From positions 8,709,289 through 8,773,288 of the forward strand of contig NC_064883.1 in assembly GCF_929443795.1 (NCBI RefSeq): a stretch of 64,000 nucleotides of DNA, in the 5' to 3' direction. The position numbers were made by a program, and so were the translations under genes. This document shows, piece after piece, positions 24,501 to 35,093 of this stretch. This DNA comes from Astur gentilis (taxonomy: Eukaryota; Chordata; Aves; Accipitriformes; Accipitridae). The notes below the pieces were generated by a model. That model was not told where the DNA came from, did not search any database, and was given only the letters and a program-made list of their open reading frames with translations. The first letter of the stretch is position 1, and the number at the start of each line of letters is the position of its first letter.

Positions 24501-26399
24501 AAAGGCTAAATCTCATGTCTCAGTAATAAGCACATGCCTCTTACCCTACAAAATGAATGAAGGTCATATAGACATGTTTGCCCGTTGCTTGCAAAGATTT
24601 CCTCATTTGGTGACATTATCATTGCATTAGTGTTCACCCATAAGATACCAAGAGTAGGAAAGACCATAAGAAGGAAATGATCACACCGAGTGAAAAAAAA
24701 AACCAACAACTAAACCACAACCCCCAACTCACCTCCTGTTGCCTTTACCATTAATGGGTAGTCTAGGGGTATCTTTGTTTCTGAATCAACCGGTCATCTA
24801 TCAGCCTTTCCAAAGACCAGGAAATTCACTCTACAGCAGATGCAAAGCCATGCATCTGCTTAACAGTGTCCTTCATTTAAAACATCTGCTTATTGTTGAC
24901 TTGCCTTCTCTGCCTTTGTTTAAGCAGCTTCCTCTGGTCAGCATTTTGCCTCCAACAGCAGTACCTCGATTTAACCGTCAGGTATTGTTACTGGCTAACA
25001 GGAAACATTTAATTTGCAAATGAAATTATGTGCAGAGCCCTCATCATTCATGGAAGAATAATGTGCTAATTGACCGCAGTAAGAAACCACAGGATGTCTT
25101 TGTAAGTCAAGCACTGTGCTAATCCTTCCAGTGCAATTGTTGCAGCACTCCTGGTGTAAGAGATTACTAAAATCGAGAGCAGCAAACCTGACAACCTGAA
25201 ACATTTTACAAAGATCTCGTCTTCAGACAATGTGGAGCTGTTTTCTACTGTGAAAACTATTCCCTTCTAAGAGTCTGAAGTTTGGTGCCAAAAATAGGAC
25301 CACCAAAGCTTGAGAATTTTTTATTAATTTCACTTTCCATGTATAATCAAGTTGTGAAGAGCAAGTGACATCCTTTATTTTTGTGTATGCAGTCTGCAAA
25401 TTACCTGCTAAACTAAAGAAAAAGCTGTGAATCTTGAGTAAAATGAGATAACTATGTAAGCATGGCACTCCCAAAGGAGTTTCATCCCAAAGCACCCTTT
25501 CCTCCAAGAGCTCTGCTGCAACTGATTTTCCCATTTTCTACTCTTCCCAGCCTGCAAATGCCTCCTCATATTTCATACACCCTCACTTCAGATTTTATGT
25601 TGGTTTTCTGAGAATGTAGGTTATCCAAGGACATAGTTTTAAGGACCTGCTTAATGGCTGCTTAATCCACAGTTTGTGGATTATCTGATGGATGGGTTAT
25701 CCACTTAGACATATGCTAGCAATAAAACCTCATCAAAATGCTTATTTTATTAACATCTCTGATCAGGTCGTTAGTAGGTACAGTCACTGCAGCTCAGTTG
25801 AAGTCAGTAGAAAGTAGAAAATCACTGGTTTTCTTTATTTTGCAAGGACCCTTCCATTTACTTTATTTCAAAGGTGGGCATGTGTCACTCATGATTTTAA
25901 GTACATGATAAGTAAGTTAAAGGACAGGCACAGTCACACCTGCTGGAGCTATTGGAAGTAACTGGAAAAACACTTATCTCAGAGCCTTAGATACTTCGTT
26001 ACACAGTTTCCACGGATGAGCACCAAGGCCTCCTGCACCCCCCCCCCCCACATAACACTGAAGTCCCACTGCCAATGGGGATTTTTTTGGGTTGGGTTTT
26101 TTTTTTTTAATTGACATTACTGGGAATTAAGTCTCCACTCATAGTTTTTCCTGCACTTTTATTTTGCACAGTGGAGCACTGATGGAAATTACACTCCCAT
26201 TTTGGTTCCCGTATGTTGCTGCACACAGCATTTTCTGATGTCCTTCACTCCTACAGAGAGTTACATCCAGAAACCTTATAATGTGAACTATACCATACTT
26301 TGAAACTGAGATATTCTCTTTTACTCTAGGTCTTACGGAAAATTGCGATGCACTTCTTACTGCTACATTGACTCTACACAGTGTCGATACTTCACATGA
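465..26399 (+). CDS. COLQ: COLQ, collagen-like tail subunit of asymmetric acetylcholinesterase; 15 exons, 5' end outside window
   Basis: COLQ forms the triple-helical tail that attaches acetylcholinesterase tetramers to the synaptic basal lamina of the neuromuscular junction (family knowledge). Fifteen exons join in one frame: 465-569, 3113-3157, 3873-3899, 5612-5683, 8134-8196, 9237-9263, 9896-9940, 10704-10739, 11662-11742, 16293-16389, 18192-18331, 21059-21178, 21779-21899, 24210-24312, 26330-26399. They give 383 residues plus TGA. Residues 1-29 are the linker, about 30-216 are Gly-X-Y repeats with one interruption, and 217-383 are the Cys-rich C-terminal domain with two CGDG-type repeats, ending CRYFT. 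Both basic heparan-sulfate-binding motifs known in the family are visible: RKGR across exons 3873/5612 and KRGK in exon 11662. The order and exon boundaries match human COLQ as I remember it. The signal peptide and the proline-rich attachment domain that binds the enzyme are not in the window. No break was seen, so the gene appears functional. Confidence 0.96.
832..873. repeat. 21-bp direct tandem duplication
   Basis: Two adjacent copies of a 21-bp unit, CATCACTTCCTTCAGAGGC plus two bases, nearly identical. A simple replication-slippage product in an intron. Confidence 0.85.
1086..1140 (+). repeat. Ancient MIR/CORE-SINE-like fragment
   Basis: The stretch contains CTCTGCC, then CTTGGGCCAGACTTTTTAACC. 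It lines up with the MIR core order CTCTGCC...CTTGGGCAAGTTACTTAACCTC as I recall the consensus. It is strongly diverged, so this is a recognition by eye that a repeat-library search should confirm. Confidence 0.42.
3113..3157 (+). CDS. COLQ: COLQ collagen exon, 45 nt
   Basis: The acceptor CTCCCTAG and donor AAA|GTAAGT enclose GPQGIPGIMGPKGEK, five perfect Gly-X-Y triplets in phase 0-0. It matches the GPPGLPG..GPKGEK exon of the family. Confidence 0.95.
3873..3899 (+). CDS. COLQ: COLQ collagen exon, 27 nt, first heparin-binding motif
   Basis: The acceptor CTCTGGCAG and donor AAG|GTATGA enclose GEIGRPGRK. Joined to the next exon (GRPG...) it forms the basic RKGR motif that binds heparan sulfate in this family. 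The exon is far too short to be found by ORF length alone; it was identified by its triplets and conserved order. Confidence 0.93.
3900..5611 (+). other. COLQ intron, 1.7 kb, AT-rich
   Basis: No coding exon seen. Two direct 31-bp copies lie at 4580-4610 and 4611-4641. Confidence 0.6.
4580..4641. repeat. 31-bp direct tandem duplication
   Basis: The unit begins CCCTTCTAATAATAT and ends GGATTTTAACA. The copies differ at two positions (ATGCC versus ATACA). Confidence 0.88.
5612..5683 (+). CDS. COLQ: COLQ collagen exon, 72 nt
   Basis: The acceptor CTGTTCAAG and donor AAG|GTAAGA enclose eight Gly-X-Y triplets, beginning GRPGPPGVPGMPGPVGWPG. GWPGP is a recognisable landmark shared with human COLQ. 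Confidence 0.95.
5684..8133 (+). other. COLQ intron, 2.4 kb
   Basis: No coding exon seen. Around 6968-7021 the motif CACATTCAGTAGTAA is repeated, with an extra partial copy between. Otherwise unremarkable. Confidence 0.55.
8134..8196 (+). CDS. COLQ: COLQ collagen exon, 63 nt
   Basis: The acceptor CCCCTTTAG and donor AAG|GTTTGT enclose seven triplets, beginning GEKGELGVMGLPGTRGPMGS. This matches the GEKGDLGMMGLPG region of the family. Confidence 0.94.
8197..9236 (+). other. COLQ intron, 1.0 kb
   Basis: AT-rich, with an interrupted A run at about 8851-8878. Nothing else recognised. Confidence 0.55.
9237..9263 (+). CDS. COLQ: COLQ collagen exon, 27 nt
   Basis: The acceptor TCCCTTTAG and donor AAG|GTCAGT enclose GFPGTRGEK, three triplets in phase 0-0. 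Confidence 0.92.
9264..9895 (+). other. COLQ intron with SINE relic
   Basis: No coding exon seen. It contains the SINE-like fragment at about 9,460-9,520. Confidence 0.55.
9460..9520 (+). repeat. Ancient MIR/CORE-SINE-like fragment
   Basis: The block CAGTTTCTCCATCTGTAGAA followed by TGGGTATAATAATCC matches the right part of the MIR consensus (CAGTTTCCTCATCTGTAAAATGGGG... as remembered) with few changes. This is the clearest of the three SINE relics in the COLQ introns. Confidence 0.5.
9896..9940 (+). CDS. COLQ: COLQ collagen exon, 45 nt
   Basis: The acceptor TCTCTCCAG and donor CAG|GTAATT enclose GSRGDRGDKGVKGDQ, five highly charged triplets. Confidence 0.94.
9941..10703 (+). other. COLQ intron, 0.76 kb
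   Basis: Locally GC-rich around 10,020-10,300, with a C10 run at about 10,138-10,147. No exon or repeat family recognised. Confidence 0.5.
10704..10739 (+). CDS. COLQ: COLQ collagen exon, 36 nt
   Basis: The acceptor ATTTGTAG and donor AAA|GTAAGT enclose GEIGFPGMLGQK. FPGMLGQK is identical to the human COLQ segment as I recall it. Confidence 0.95.
10740..11661 (+). other. COLQ intron, 0.9 kb
   Basis: Nothing recognised beyond ordinary AT-rich intronic sequence. Confidence 0.5.
11662..11742 (+). CDS. COLQ: COLQ collagen exon, 81 nt, second heparin-binding motif
   Basis: The acceptor CACACCAAG and donor CAA|GTAGGA enclose nine triplets, ending GRPGKRGKQ. KRGK is the C-proximal heparan-sulfate-binding site of the tail. 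The donor +4 to +6 bases (GGA) are non-ideal, but the frame and homology continue across the junction. Confidence 0.95.
11743..16292 (+). other. COLQ intron, 4.55 kb, the largest in the window
   Basis: No coding exon seen on either strand. It contains a possible old SINE fragment at about 13,225-13,285. Otherwise nothing recognised. Confidence 0.55.
13225..13285 (+). repeat. Possible ancient MIR/CORE-SINE-like fragment
   Basis: TTCAAGTCACTAAATGGGCC followed by TCTTTGAGTGCACC resembles the MIR segment around GGGCAAGTCACTTAACCTCTCTG. It is more diverged than the copy near 9,490, so identification is tentative. Confidence 0.33.
16293..16389 (+). CDS. COLQ: COLQ collagen exon, 97 nt
   Basis: The acceptor CTCTGCTAG and donor CAG|GTAAGC enclose ten and a half triplets, beginning GLKGDVGPAGIMGPPGRPG. 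The exon ends after the first base of a Gly codon (phase 1). It lies after the largest COLQ intron in the window (about 4.5 kb). Confidence 0.95.
16390..18191 (+). other. COLQ intron, 1.8 kb
   Basis: No exon or repeat family recognised. Confidence 0.5.
18192..18331 (+). CDS. COLQ: COLQ exon: end of collagen helix and start of C-terminal domain
   Basis: The acceptor TTTTCTAG and donor GCG|GTAAGC enclose 140 nt. The split Gly codon gives a Gly-X-Y interruption (GQFAIG); human COLQ has an interruption at the same place. GPKGERGLPGPPGRCLCRS follows. The helix ends at the Cys pair CLC, expected to form interchain disulfides, and the non-collagenous C-terminal domain begins. Confidence 0.95.
18332..21058 (+). 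other. COLQ intron, 2.7 kb, with an LTR-start fragment
   Basis: No coding exon seen. An 18-base match to the start of the solo LTR at 42,312 occurs at 18,520-18,537. Confidence 0.55.
18520..18537 (+). repeat. Short fragment matching the 5' end of an avian LTR
   Basis: TGTCGTGGTTTAACCCCA differs by one base from the first 18 bases of the solo LTR at 42,312 (TGTCATGG...). The match stops there. It could be the tip of a deleted insertion or a shared LTR terminus from another family. Confidence 0.4.
21059..21178 (+). CDS. COLQ: COLQ C-terminal domain exon, 120 nt
   Basis: The acceptor TGCCCCAG and donor CAG|GTGAAA enclose forty codons, beginning IFVVNNQEELDQLNTENALA and ending FGWLPVQ. This segment is nearly invariant in COLQ and is the strongest identification in the gene. 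Confidence 0.97.
21179..21778 (+). other. COLQ intron, 0.6 kb
   Basis: Nothing recognised. Confidence 0.5.
21779..21899 (+). CDS. COLQ: COLQ Cys-rich exon, first CGDG repeat
   Basis: The acceptor TTTGGCCAG and donor ATAA|GTAAGT enclose 121 nt starting LTPFYSVDYRF. It contains CGDGIVQDGEECDDGN, a cysteine-rich repeat of the type also seen in other extracellular proteins. The COLQ C-terminal domain nucleates trimer assembly and binds MuSK (family knowledge). Confidence 0.97.
21900..24209 (+). other. COLQ intron, 2.3 kb, with a 42-bp tandem duplication
   Basis: No coding exon seen. It contains the duplication at 23,066-23,149 and a T11 run near 23,740. Confidence 0.55.
23066..23149. repeat. 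42-bp direct tandem duplication
   Basis: Two copies of a unit beginning TCTAGTG and containing CTGCAAAATTGTACATTGT, then GTCTGGAGGCACA. The copies differ at two positions, suggesting a fairly recent duplication. Confidence 0.9.
24210..24312 (+). CDS. COLQ: COLQ Cys-rich exon, second CGDG repeat
   Basis: The acceptor TTTTGCTAG and donor CCTGG|GTATGT enclose 103 nt, starting inside the split Arg codon. CRRAYCGDGYRHEGVEDCDG is the second repeat. The exon ends with two bases of a Gly codon. Confidence 0.97.
24313..26329 (+). other. COLQ last intron, 2.0 kb
   Basis: No exon seen. Long T runs lie at about 24,360-24,374 and 26,099-26,108, and a C12 run at about 26,038-26,049. Confidence 0.5.
26330..26399 (+). 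CDS. COLQ: COLQ last coding exon and stop codon
   Basis: The acceptor TTACTCTAG precedes SYGKLRCTSYCYIDSTQCRY followed by FT and TGA at 26397-26399. The terminal CRYFT is the conserved COLQ C-terminus. Confidence 0.97.
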
Positions 26400-29300
26400 G
26401 GGGAGAGGAGGTGGGTAGCATCCCGCATGTAGTGGGGTGCTAGGTGCTACGCTATCATCTATCCAAGAAGGACTGGGACAAAAAAAAACCCCACCCACCT
26501 CTGTGTGAAAACAAACAAGGAGACATCATGCTGCTGATGGCCATTTTGAGATGTTTTTCTTTTTTTTTTAAATTAAGTCAGATTGGGAAAAAATAGGACC
26601 ACTGCATCCTGTCTTAATAGAGAAATGTCAAACAGTGTTTGCCATTAAGACTTCCATGTGGCTGTGGATGGCAACCTGCTCTCCATCACAAATGCAACAT
26701 TAAGCTACTGGAAACTGAATTTCACTAACCAGGAATATTGAGTAACAATTACCTCGACTTAGCACTGTTAAACCTACATGTCAGCTCTTCAGGGTTTTTG
26801 TCTTTAAATCTTCTCAGCATAAACACAAAGCATATCTTGGATGCAGTGTTTATAGAGACTTCCTCTTTTATTACAATGTGAACTTTGCAAGTGTTGTATC
26901 CACGAGTGATGACTTCAGCAACATTAAGGTTAAAGATACACCTTCACGGGTCAAAGGAGCAGAGTGCTTTCAAGATCGGCAAAGCAGCCAAAAGCGCTGT
27001 TTAATTTCATCTTCAGGCTAAGACGTTTGGCTGTGTGTGTCTGTGTGCATGCACGGAAATGCAAGCAGTCACAGGAGGCCTGAAACTGCAGACCACAAGG
27101 GCCAAACTGGACAAATAAATTGTGAAATAGCCAAGGAGCTCTCTCCCAGGAGAAAATCAGACAAGGAGGGAAGATAAAGAAGGAACATATTTCCATATTT
27201 TTCAACTCTGTTGAGCTGGCTGGGCTCTGTGTGACCTCGAAGGGGCTGAGACAGAATTGTTTACCTGCTTGAAACCACAGCGTGACCACGTACACGTTGC
27301 CTTCGCTCTGGTTTCTACACTGGAAGGTCTTTTCATTTTCATCCCCTTGTCCACCCAACTATCATCATTCAACTACCCGTTATACCCTTTCCTCTCTCCC
27401 CCTCTCTCCCGCTCACTGTTTCCGCCATCTTGTCTGGGGTACCCCCCAGCGTACATTCTCACTTTTGTATCGCTGTAAATCAGACCTTGGAGTAGGGTGT
27501 TTATGGATGCTCATTCATGCTGAGTAATGTACATGTATTTTTGTTTTTCAGAAAGTTTGTTCAACTGCATTATCTCTGACAGGAGTCAGGGTAATTATAT
27601 ACTTATTTATTAGCAAGAATTAAAGAGCAAATTTCACATGGGAAGCATATTAAATGTTAAGTGAAAAGAGTCTATAAAAGAAGAAAATGAAACATAGGAT
27701 GTGCAGAATTCAGGACTAAAAGCCTCAAATCAAGGTGTTATTTTCATACAAGCCACTCTTTCCTGCTTCGTGATAAATGCTGTACACGACTGTTTGAAAT
27801 GTGTGAGCTCTCTGTACCAGTGACAGCACTGCAACAGCTGCACTTACACTGGTACGTCTGTAAAGGTTAAAGGTGGATGTTATAATGATAATGCATTAAA
27901 GCAATCAAGAAATGCATACAGCTTTTACCACCTGTAGAGAAGATTTTAACTCTGCATGTCCAAAGTCGTACTGGAAATCACCAAGTGAAAAAAAAAACAA
28001 ACCACAAACCAACAAAATTAGTGTACTCTTTGTTGCTCTCACTTACCCGGGCTATTTATGTCGCTATGAAGCCAAGCCACCAACATTTGTAGCCCAGTTC
28101 AATAGTTCAAAATTTTTCATCTTGTTGCCTTTTTTTTTTTTTTTTTTTTTTTTTAAACAGAGGTCTTAATAAAAGGTCAAGGAACCACTGGGGCAAGGAA
28201 CTTGCCATAAGCTCTGGAAATCTGGGCACTAGCACAGCTGCCTTTTAATTTCCTTGTGCTTTCGCAAGCAGCAGGTTCCAGCAGCATCATACCAGGCAGC
28301 AACACGTACCCCAGCAGGACGCTGCCGAGGACAGCCACGCTCCCAGAGGCACGTCCTGCTGGCCAACCCTCCGGCTGAACCTCTGGCAGCATCTGCCAGG
28401 TGTTACCATCCTGGGCTTGGAGACACTTCATCTGAACTCCTCACCTTCTCCAAGGACTTTATCTCTACTCCCCAGAAGGCTGGGGTCTTTGAGAAATTTG
28501 GTAACCTCGGTGGCCTTGCACATTCAGTTTTAAGTTGCGTCATTTTTAAAAGCTGCTACCTCCAAAGGACGTTGAAGTTGCAAAGCTAAGTGCACGGAGG
28601 GTAGGAAACATAAACAGGAGATGTGATCACATAGGTAAAATTGTACTGTGCTGCACATGTTCAGGAAGGGGTGTATCAGTCTGGTTGTAAAACATACGCA
28701 AAGCATGGATTTTAAACGGACTTTATTAATACAGCACAAACAATTCAGCATCTTAACAGAAAGAAAGCAATCTAAGATATAAGGAAAAAAACCCAAAAAG
28801 ACATGAAACGAGTTTCTTACTACCGTTACTGTCTTGCTCCCCTCAGATGATAAAGCATGAGAAAGACATCTGGGAAGGTGTTAAGTATATGTGATTTAAA
28901 AGGCTGCAAAAGAAATCCTTCCTCCTTATTTCTGACATACCTGCTTTATCAGTAATTGGGGATTCTTCAGCTGGATGGTGCCTGGTCTGCTGTGAATTAT
29001 CTTCCCTCCTTCTCTGAGTTTCTGGCACGTTGTGCCAAGACTGGTTCAAAAGTTAATTGGGGTATTTCAGTTCCTTGGCCTTTGGTAGCAGCAAATGCTT
29101 GTGGGAGAGTTTTCTAATGATTAGTATGCAACTCTAGACAAATACAAAACCAGTATGACCTTACACCATGCACTGTATTAAATGTATACTAAAAATCCAG
29201 CTTGCACTTAATATATAGTTAAATATATGTAGTTACCTACTGCATGTATTAGCAGCTCATGTCAATAAATTATGCTACCTTAGTTCTGCTATGTCCTTAC

Positions 29301-32300
29301 TTTCACTTATTTCATTTTGGGATTAACACCACAGTTTTTAAATATAATTACCTAGTTTAAGATGCCAGGAAGGGAAAAAAACCCCAGTGCCTCCTTTCCC
29401 ATGCCTGCTGCCTCTCCCCGCCTGCTGGACCCAGCTCTCTGCGGGCGCACCGGCGTGCACAGACCGGGAGCGTGACTGTGCATCCCTGCACCCCGTCTTG
29501 CTGCTGCCCCAAACCGACCTGTGCAACACACCATGTGCAGAACTGCTCCGCTTTCATTGATTTCTGGTTGTAATTGGAGTCACGTGGACTACTTTTAATA
29601 AGGGCTGAGGTTTTGGGGATTATCTCCTCCTGCTACGTCATAACGTACAGCTGGTTTGTAACTCCTACCCGAGGCTGAGCTGATGGCTGCAAACCAGAAA
29701 GCAACAGCATCGGGTGCTGATGGGCGATGGGAACGGCAATGTTGGCACCTAGGGTTTGGTCCCTCCCGGCCCGCAGGAAAAGGCTCCTGCCTTGCAGTAG
29801 CAGCTGGCAAGTCTGTCCTCCTGAGGCTTTTGCGTACAACGGGGCACCCCAGAGAAGGGCAGTGCTGTCTGTCCCCACGGGAAATGGAAGTGTATTGATG
29901 GCCAGAGAATGAATGAGTCTTTGGGGTGGTATATTTTCTGCCTGCCCTTTCTAAAAGCTTAGCTTCCCCAATGCCTATGTCATGTCTCTCTTCACTTCAA
30001 AGCATTCAAAATTGTAGCTGCCAACCCTGTCCTTGCTCATAAATCTGGCCATGCAGCTCACCTCCTCCTTTCTTTGTTCTTATGGTTTTCTTTAACAGCA
30101 ACAAAGTTCATACCCACCCACCCACCCCCCCTCAAACCCCTGCAACACCCTCGCTGCTCTGCAGGCACTGGGATTCACTGGCTTCTTTTTCAGCCTCTCA
30201 TGCCATCCTTTTTCTAACATCTTCTGCATGTCACAGCCCCGCAAACATCACAGCAAAGCCCCGTGGCCGTGGCAAAGGATGGCTTCTTAGAGAAGTCATC
30301 CTCAATGTCTCTGAAAATTGTGTGGTGCAATTCCCATTTTAGTCCCACTGATTTGGACAAGGGGCGAGGGGATTCGTGGTTATCCTTAATCTGGGAGTCC
30401 CTCCAGAACAGACACTGTCCTTGAGCACCAGCTGTTTATGAGTAACAACAGTAATAAGCCCCCGGTTAGCTGCTTTTGCGGACAATTCAATAACCTTGGC
30501 ACTCTGCTACTACATACAATCAGGGTATGTATTAAAAAAAGATGACCAAAATAAACCCAAAAGAGAAGTAAACCAGTGCTGTGCTGTGATTCTTTGATGA
30601 CACTTAAGTGTATTAAGCAGGCAAGGCAATGCCAGAAGAAGATCTTAACTCTTAGGGAGTTATTGGAAAAATCATGTTTTAATTCACAAGTGGTGAAGCA
30701 ACAGAGAGCACTTTGTGATAAATTTTCAAAGTTCTTCCTCTGGTAGCTTTTGCCTAAGGAGATGGATACGGCAAAGCAAGTGTCCCTTCCCTGGAAACCG
30801 TTCTCTTGCATAGAAACCACCAAGTAATGGGCTATTGAACTCAGCCACAGGCAACATAAGGTGCTGGCAGAAAGACAAACTAAAGCAGGCAACTAGTGAA
30901 TGTAAAATTGGGATCAGGAATTTGGTTCAGAGTAACTGATGCTTGTTGATCTGGTAAGGGACCATGCAGCTTGCAGACCATCTAAGCGCTGCCAAACATT
31001 AATCAAAGAGAAAAAAAGGAACAAAGCCTAAGCAAATGAGCCATTTTTTGCCTGTATTGAACCTGGTCAGTGAAAAACCCCCACTGTATTAATGCATTCA
31101 GTTACATGCCCAGCAATGTGGTCTTTGCTGCAAACGGGTCCTCTGGGCTGAAGGCTGGTGTCATTCCAGGTCTGAAGAGGCCAGAGCAAAGCCAGGGCAC
31201 ATGCTTTCATTGCATTGGTAATTGCTGAGGCATTTAGGAGCATGGCCCTGAACCAGCCCAGCCGAGGAAAGGCTGCGTTTGAAAGAGTAGCCAGGCCAAA
31301 TTGTATTAGAGGAGTGTACTCCTGCTGGAAATTACATTAGTGGCTACTTCCCTCCCTCTAACTCCAGCAAAATCTTGGCACTTAAAAAGCACTGAGTTAT
31401 AGCCCTGGCCTTTTAGGGCTTTTAATTCACTCTGACAGTTTCCTGTGCATCTGATGGAGGGTCCGGTTTGGATGCATAATCTTCTCGAGTGAGAGAGAAT
31501 AGGGTTTAAACAGGCATACTTTGCTGCAGCCGTCCTACCCACCCACTACTGAACAAGTGGCTCTCTCTGCACGGGGTGCTGCTCAGCATTTTCTCTGGGA
31601 AAGGAGGGGGAAGGAGAACCACGGAGCTGAACCCTCGAAGCCTCCCATAGCAAAGCCAAGGGGTGCCGCAGGGCACTGCGGGGAGCCAGAGCCTCTCTGG
31701 CCGTCGTGCTCAGGGCGGGAAGGGGCCTCGTGCCACACGTCCATCGGAGCATGTCACGTTCTTCAGGAAAACCGTCTGCCGGGCTGACCCCAGGGCCAAC
31801 GCTACCGGTGGGATCTCCTGCAGGACGCAGGGAAGGACAAAGCACTCCCTGAGCTCTTTTGCAGGTGCGGCTGGGAGCCTGCCCGGCTAGTGTGTGACAA
31901 CACAAATGCAGAGCCTCGACAGAGCAGGAATCTGAGGTGACGGCACGATAAATCAGCCAGGAGGAAGAGGAGGTAACATTAACCTCCTCACACAGCAGCA
32001 CATTTAGTATATTTAGAAACTCGGCAACTGATGGCTCTCTCTCAGCCAGTCTAAAGTGTCACCTTCTAGTAAGTGAACAAACTGACATCAGCATTACATT
32101 CAAGCCCATGGCAAGATGTGTGTTCGACACTTGTGCCAGGGGTGGGAGGAAGCTTTCGGGGTTCATCTTGGAGAGGAGACAGAGACCCGCCAGAGTCCTC
32201 AGCAGCCCTTGCGTGGGGTTAGCAGGGGGGGACAGTTATTTGCCGGCACCCTCCCAGGGGGAAGGGGCACCCGATAGCATTTCCCACTGAACCACTACTG

Positions 32301-35088
32301 AGTGCTGACTTAAGACGTGGAAATGCAGGCCTGTAAGACTTATTTTCCTTTGCCCTCTTAACCAGCATGTCTCGAATTTGGTGGAGCAAAGAGGGAATAG
32401 CTTGGGGACCCCATACTGTTCCCCAGCCCCATCACGAGGGCCCAGAAACTTTTTAGTGATTAATTTTGTTTGAAAGAGGAGAGCTCCCATTGCTCCCTGC
32501 CCTTCTCATTTCCATTGGCCATGTTCCCCATGAAACCCACCGTGCAGGAGCTGGGAGAGGCTGCACTGTGCCAGTCAGACATTTGGGGCAGGTTATGCTT
32601 GGTGCTTCCCATGCTTTCCTCTTGGAGCTTATTTGATGGACAAACATGCAGGGGAACCTGGCAATCCTGACACTTCATAGCAACACAATTTCTTCTATAC
32701 ATTTCCATTGGGTTTGTCATCTTGTCTGTCAGTACTGCTCTACGGACAGGATGTGCCAAGCAAGATTATACTAAGGACTGCTTTGGTTTTGAGCTGTTAC
32801 CAGATTTAAAGTGGAGGATGACCAATTAGAGGTAAGAAACAGAGAACAGTTCAGGCAACTGAACTGTCCCATGGAAATGTGTATATTATGGGCCAAAAAC
32901 CACAGGGAGGTTGGTCATGAAGGACAGTAACAAGCCAGATTTAAGCCATGATGCTCCAGAGCATTCAGATAAACCATCATAAACCACCTGGTGACTGTAG
33001 TGGTGAGTTACTTTTTCACTGACATTTGGCCAGAGACTAGTTTTCAAACCCAGCAGTAACCCCAAAGCAGCAGCGTGGGACCAGTGGGGTGAAGCTGGTC
33101 ATCTCATTGGTCTCAGTGGATGCAGAGAAGGGCAGAGAGGCTTGCTCTGTGCCAGGACTTTTTGAGCAAGACAACATCTGGTGTGAAATGCTGCAGGATT
33201 ACAGCTTCTAAATAAAGCCAGGGAGCTGTACCTGTTGCTGCCTGGGGTCAGCAGGGTCTGCTTTAAGCTGTCTGAGACCGAGCTGTTATACTAATCTAAA
33301 GATGTTAAGTATTTGTTTTCTGCTCTACACTGTCCCTTTATTTGATGACCAATAATGCCTTGTAGGTTTGCCAGGGAGTAAATACACAGCAGAGAGGATT
33401 GAACTGCTGTGACTGGCCTTTGGGCCAAATAGATTGACATAAGAGAGTTTGTACTGGGTATAGGCAAGGAAGAGCCGAGCCCTAAGGACATAAAAATCAC
33501 GTGGTTATTCCTGCTGTATTCAACAGTCACACATCCGTTAGACATGCCATTTGAAAGGGGAAACCCATGCTCTTTTTAGCCATACTGACCCTGTATTTTG
33601 CAGCCTTGAGGATGGCAGGACTCCAGCTGCAGGGTAAAGAGAGGCAAAGCTTCCCTCAAAATGCAAAACTACCCAAAAGGCTGCTAGCGATGTCTCAGCA
33701 GTAGGGATTCGTGCAGTGCCATGCAGCACGGCCGTGGGCGATGCCGGGTTGCTCAGGCTTCTCTCCTTGCCTGCAACAACCATGCCCAGGTTTCACAGCA
33801 GGATGGTCTGTTTGGTAAGTGCATCCATATGTGAAGATTGAAGACTTCTTCATTTCTGTTGCATCAATGGCCAATGCACTGCATCGGCATTTGGGGGCAG
33901 AAGGAATTCTCCTCCACACCCTCATCACCTATGGCTCACCTGAAGGTTGTCACTGAGGCTGAGGGACACACACTTGACAGCTCTGATTTATGGAGATGAT
34001 CAGAACTGTCTGACATTTATTTAGGGATATAAACCAAGGCTGTTTTCCAGACCGTCTCTTGTTTTCACCAAACTTCGTAGCCCACAAGAAAAGTCCTTTA
34101 AGGCAGATCTGTGCCGCGTGTGTCTCCGGAAGGACACAGCAGCAGCACCGCCAGCAGAAGTACTGCATTATTTGACTACAGAAATCACTGAGAAGTGATT
34201 TGTCCTGTTTCTGGTTATGAACGCTCCATTTTGCTGTCCATTACAAAGCATGCTTTGAGGATTTTTTTACTTGCAGACCTGTCCTCGCAATGGCTATGTC
34301 GGGGGCTTGGGTTTTGTGGTCTGCAGCTGGATACCTCAGCCATACAGACCCAGTTCTGCTCCCTCAGCAGAGGGCTGATTATTTCCTTGCTTCTTTCTTT
34401 TTTAATAAAAAGGGTAATAACAAATATTCTTTTGAAAAGTTACATGCTTGAAGGAATATCCTGCTTGCATGTGTTTCTAAGCCTCTGTATCAAAAAGCTT
34501 TATTCTTCTAACAGCTGAAAGCAAAGCTCCATTTGAGATGGACTGCAGACAAAAAAATATGAATGTGTAATGATGAATCCTCTCCCTGCGCTGAGAACAG
34601 CTACATACTCACAGGCTGTTCAGACAATGTAAGCAAATTACTTGATTGCCCAATGGATGATACAGGCTTAAGAAAATGTAAATTAATATTTAATTATTTT
34701 ATTGAAAGCGGAAGAGCATCGACAGAAGAGAATCTGTTTCAGAAGGAGTGTAGCCTGGATGTATGAACTCCACACAAGTAAAAGACCAATACAAGAAAAA
34801 CTAAAAGTGCCACATGAAGAAACTTTTGGGCTGGGCAACAAGAAGCATGTCCAAGTGCTTTGAAATAGTCTGGGGTTTTCCCCAGCTTCCACTCAGGGGC
34901 CCTGGGGAGAGCAGCCTGCTCAAGGTGACTGGTGAAGTGTGAGGTGGGCAAAACTAGCGGTGACTATTTATACATTGACAGTGTGCTGTAAACCAAAGGT
35001 GAGAGAATACGAATCCTTCAAAGACTGGGGCGGAAGGGGAATTTAGTAAGCCAGATTGAAGAAAATAAATTGTGAAATGTCCTGTCAG
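26400..35088. other. COLQ 3' UTR start and intergenic DNA
   Basis: The COLQ 3' UTR must begin here. AATAAA hexamers occur at 27,114-27,119 and 28,168-28,173, but neither can be chosen as the true 3' end without transcripts. A T run of about 25 lies at 28,129-28,154. Short GC-rich patches are at about 29,390-29,560 and 31,540-31,890. No further gene, tRNA or repeat family was recognised, and open frames here show no homology. Confidence 0.5.
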
Positions 35089-35093
35089 GATCC
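35089..35093 (+). repeat. Target-site duplication, left copy (GATCC)
   Basis: GATCC immediately precedes the left LTR, and the same five bases follow the right LTR at 42,112-42,116. A 5-bp duplication supports integrase-mediated insertion and shows that both outer ends are original. Confidence 0.85.

Noticed and set aside
28129..28154. Long T run considered as the tail of a reverse-oriented retroposed copy
   Set aside because: No gene-derived sequence or target duplication was found next to it. It is followed by ordinary intergenic sequence.
30386..30892. 168-codon open frame on the - strand in the intergenic region
   Set aside because: It is the longest open frame outside the provirus and exons, but has no recognisable domain, no splice-compatible neighbours and low-complexity Leu/Cys/Ser-rich composition. 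It is most likely chance.
31521..32001. GC-rich patch with open frames on both strands, considered as a CpG-island promoter
   Set aside because: CpG density is modest, and no first exon, splice donor or gene follows on either strand.
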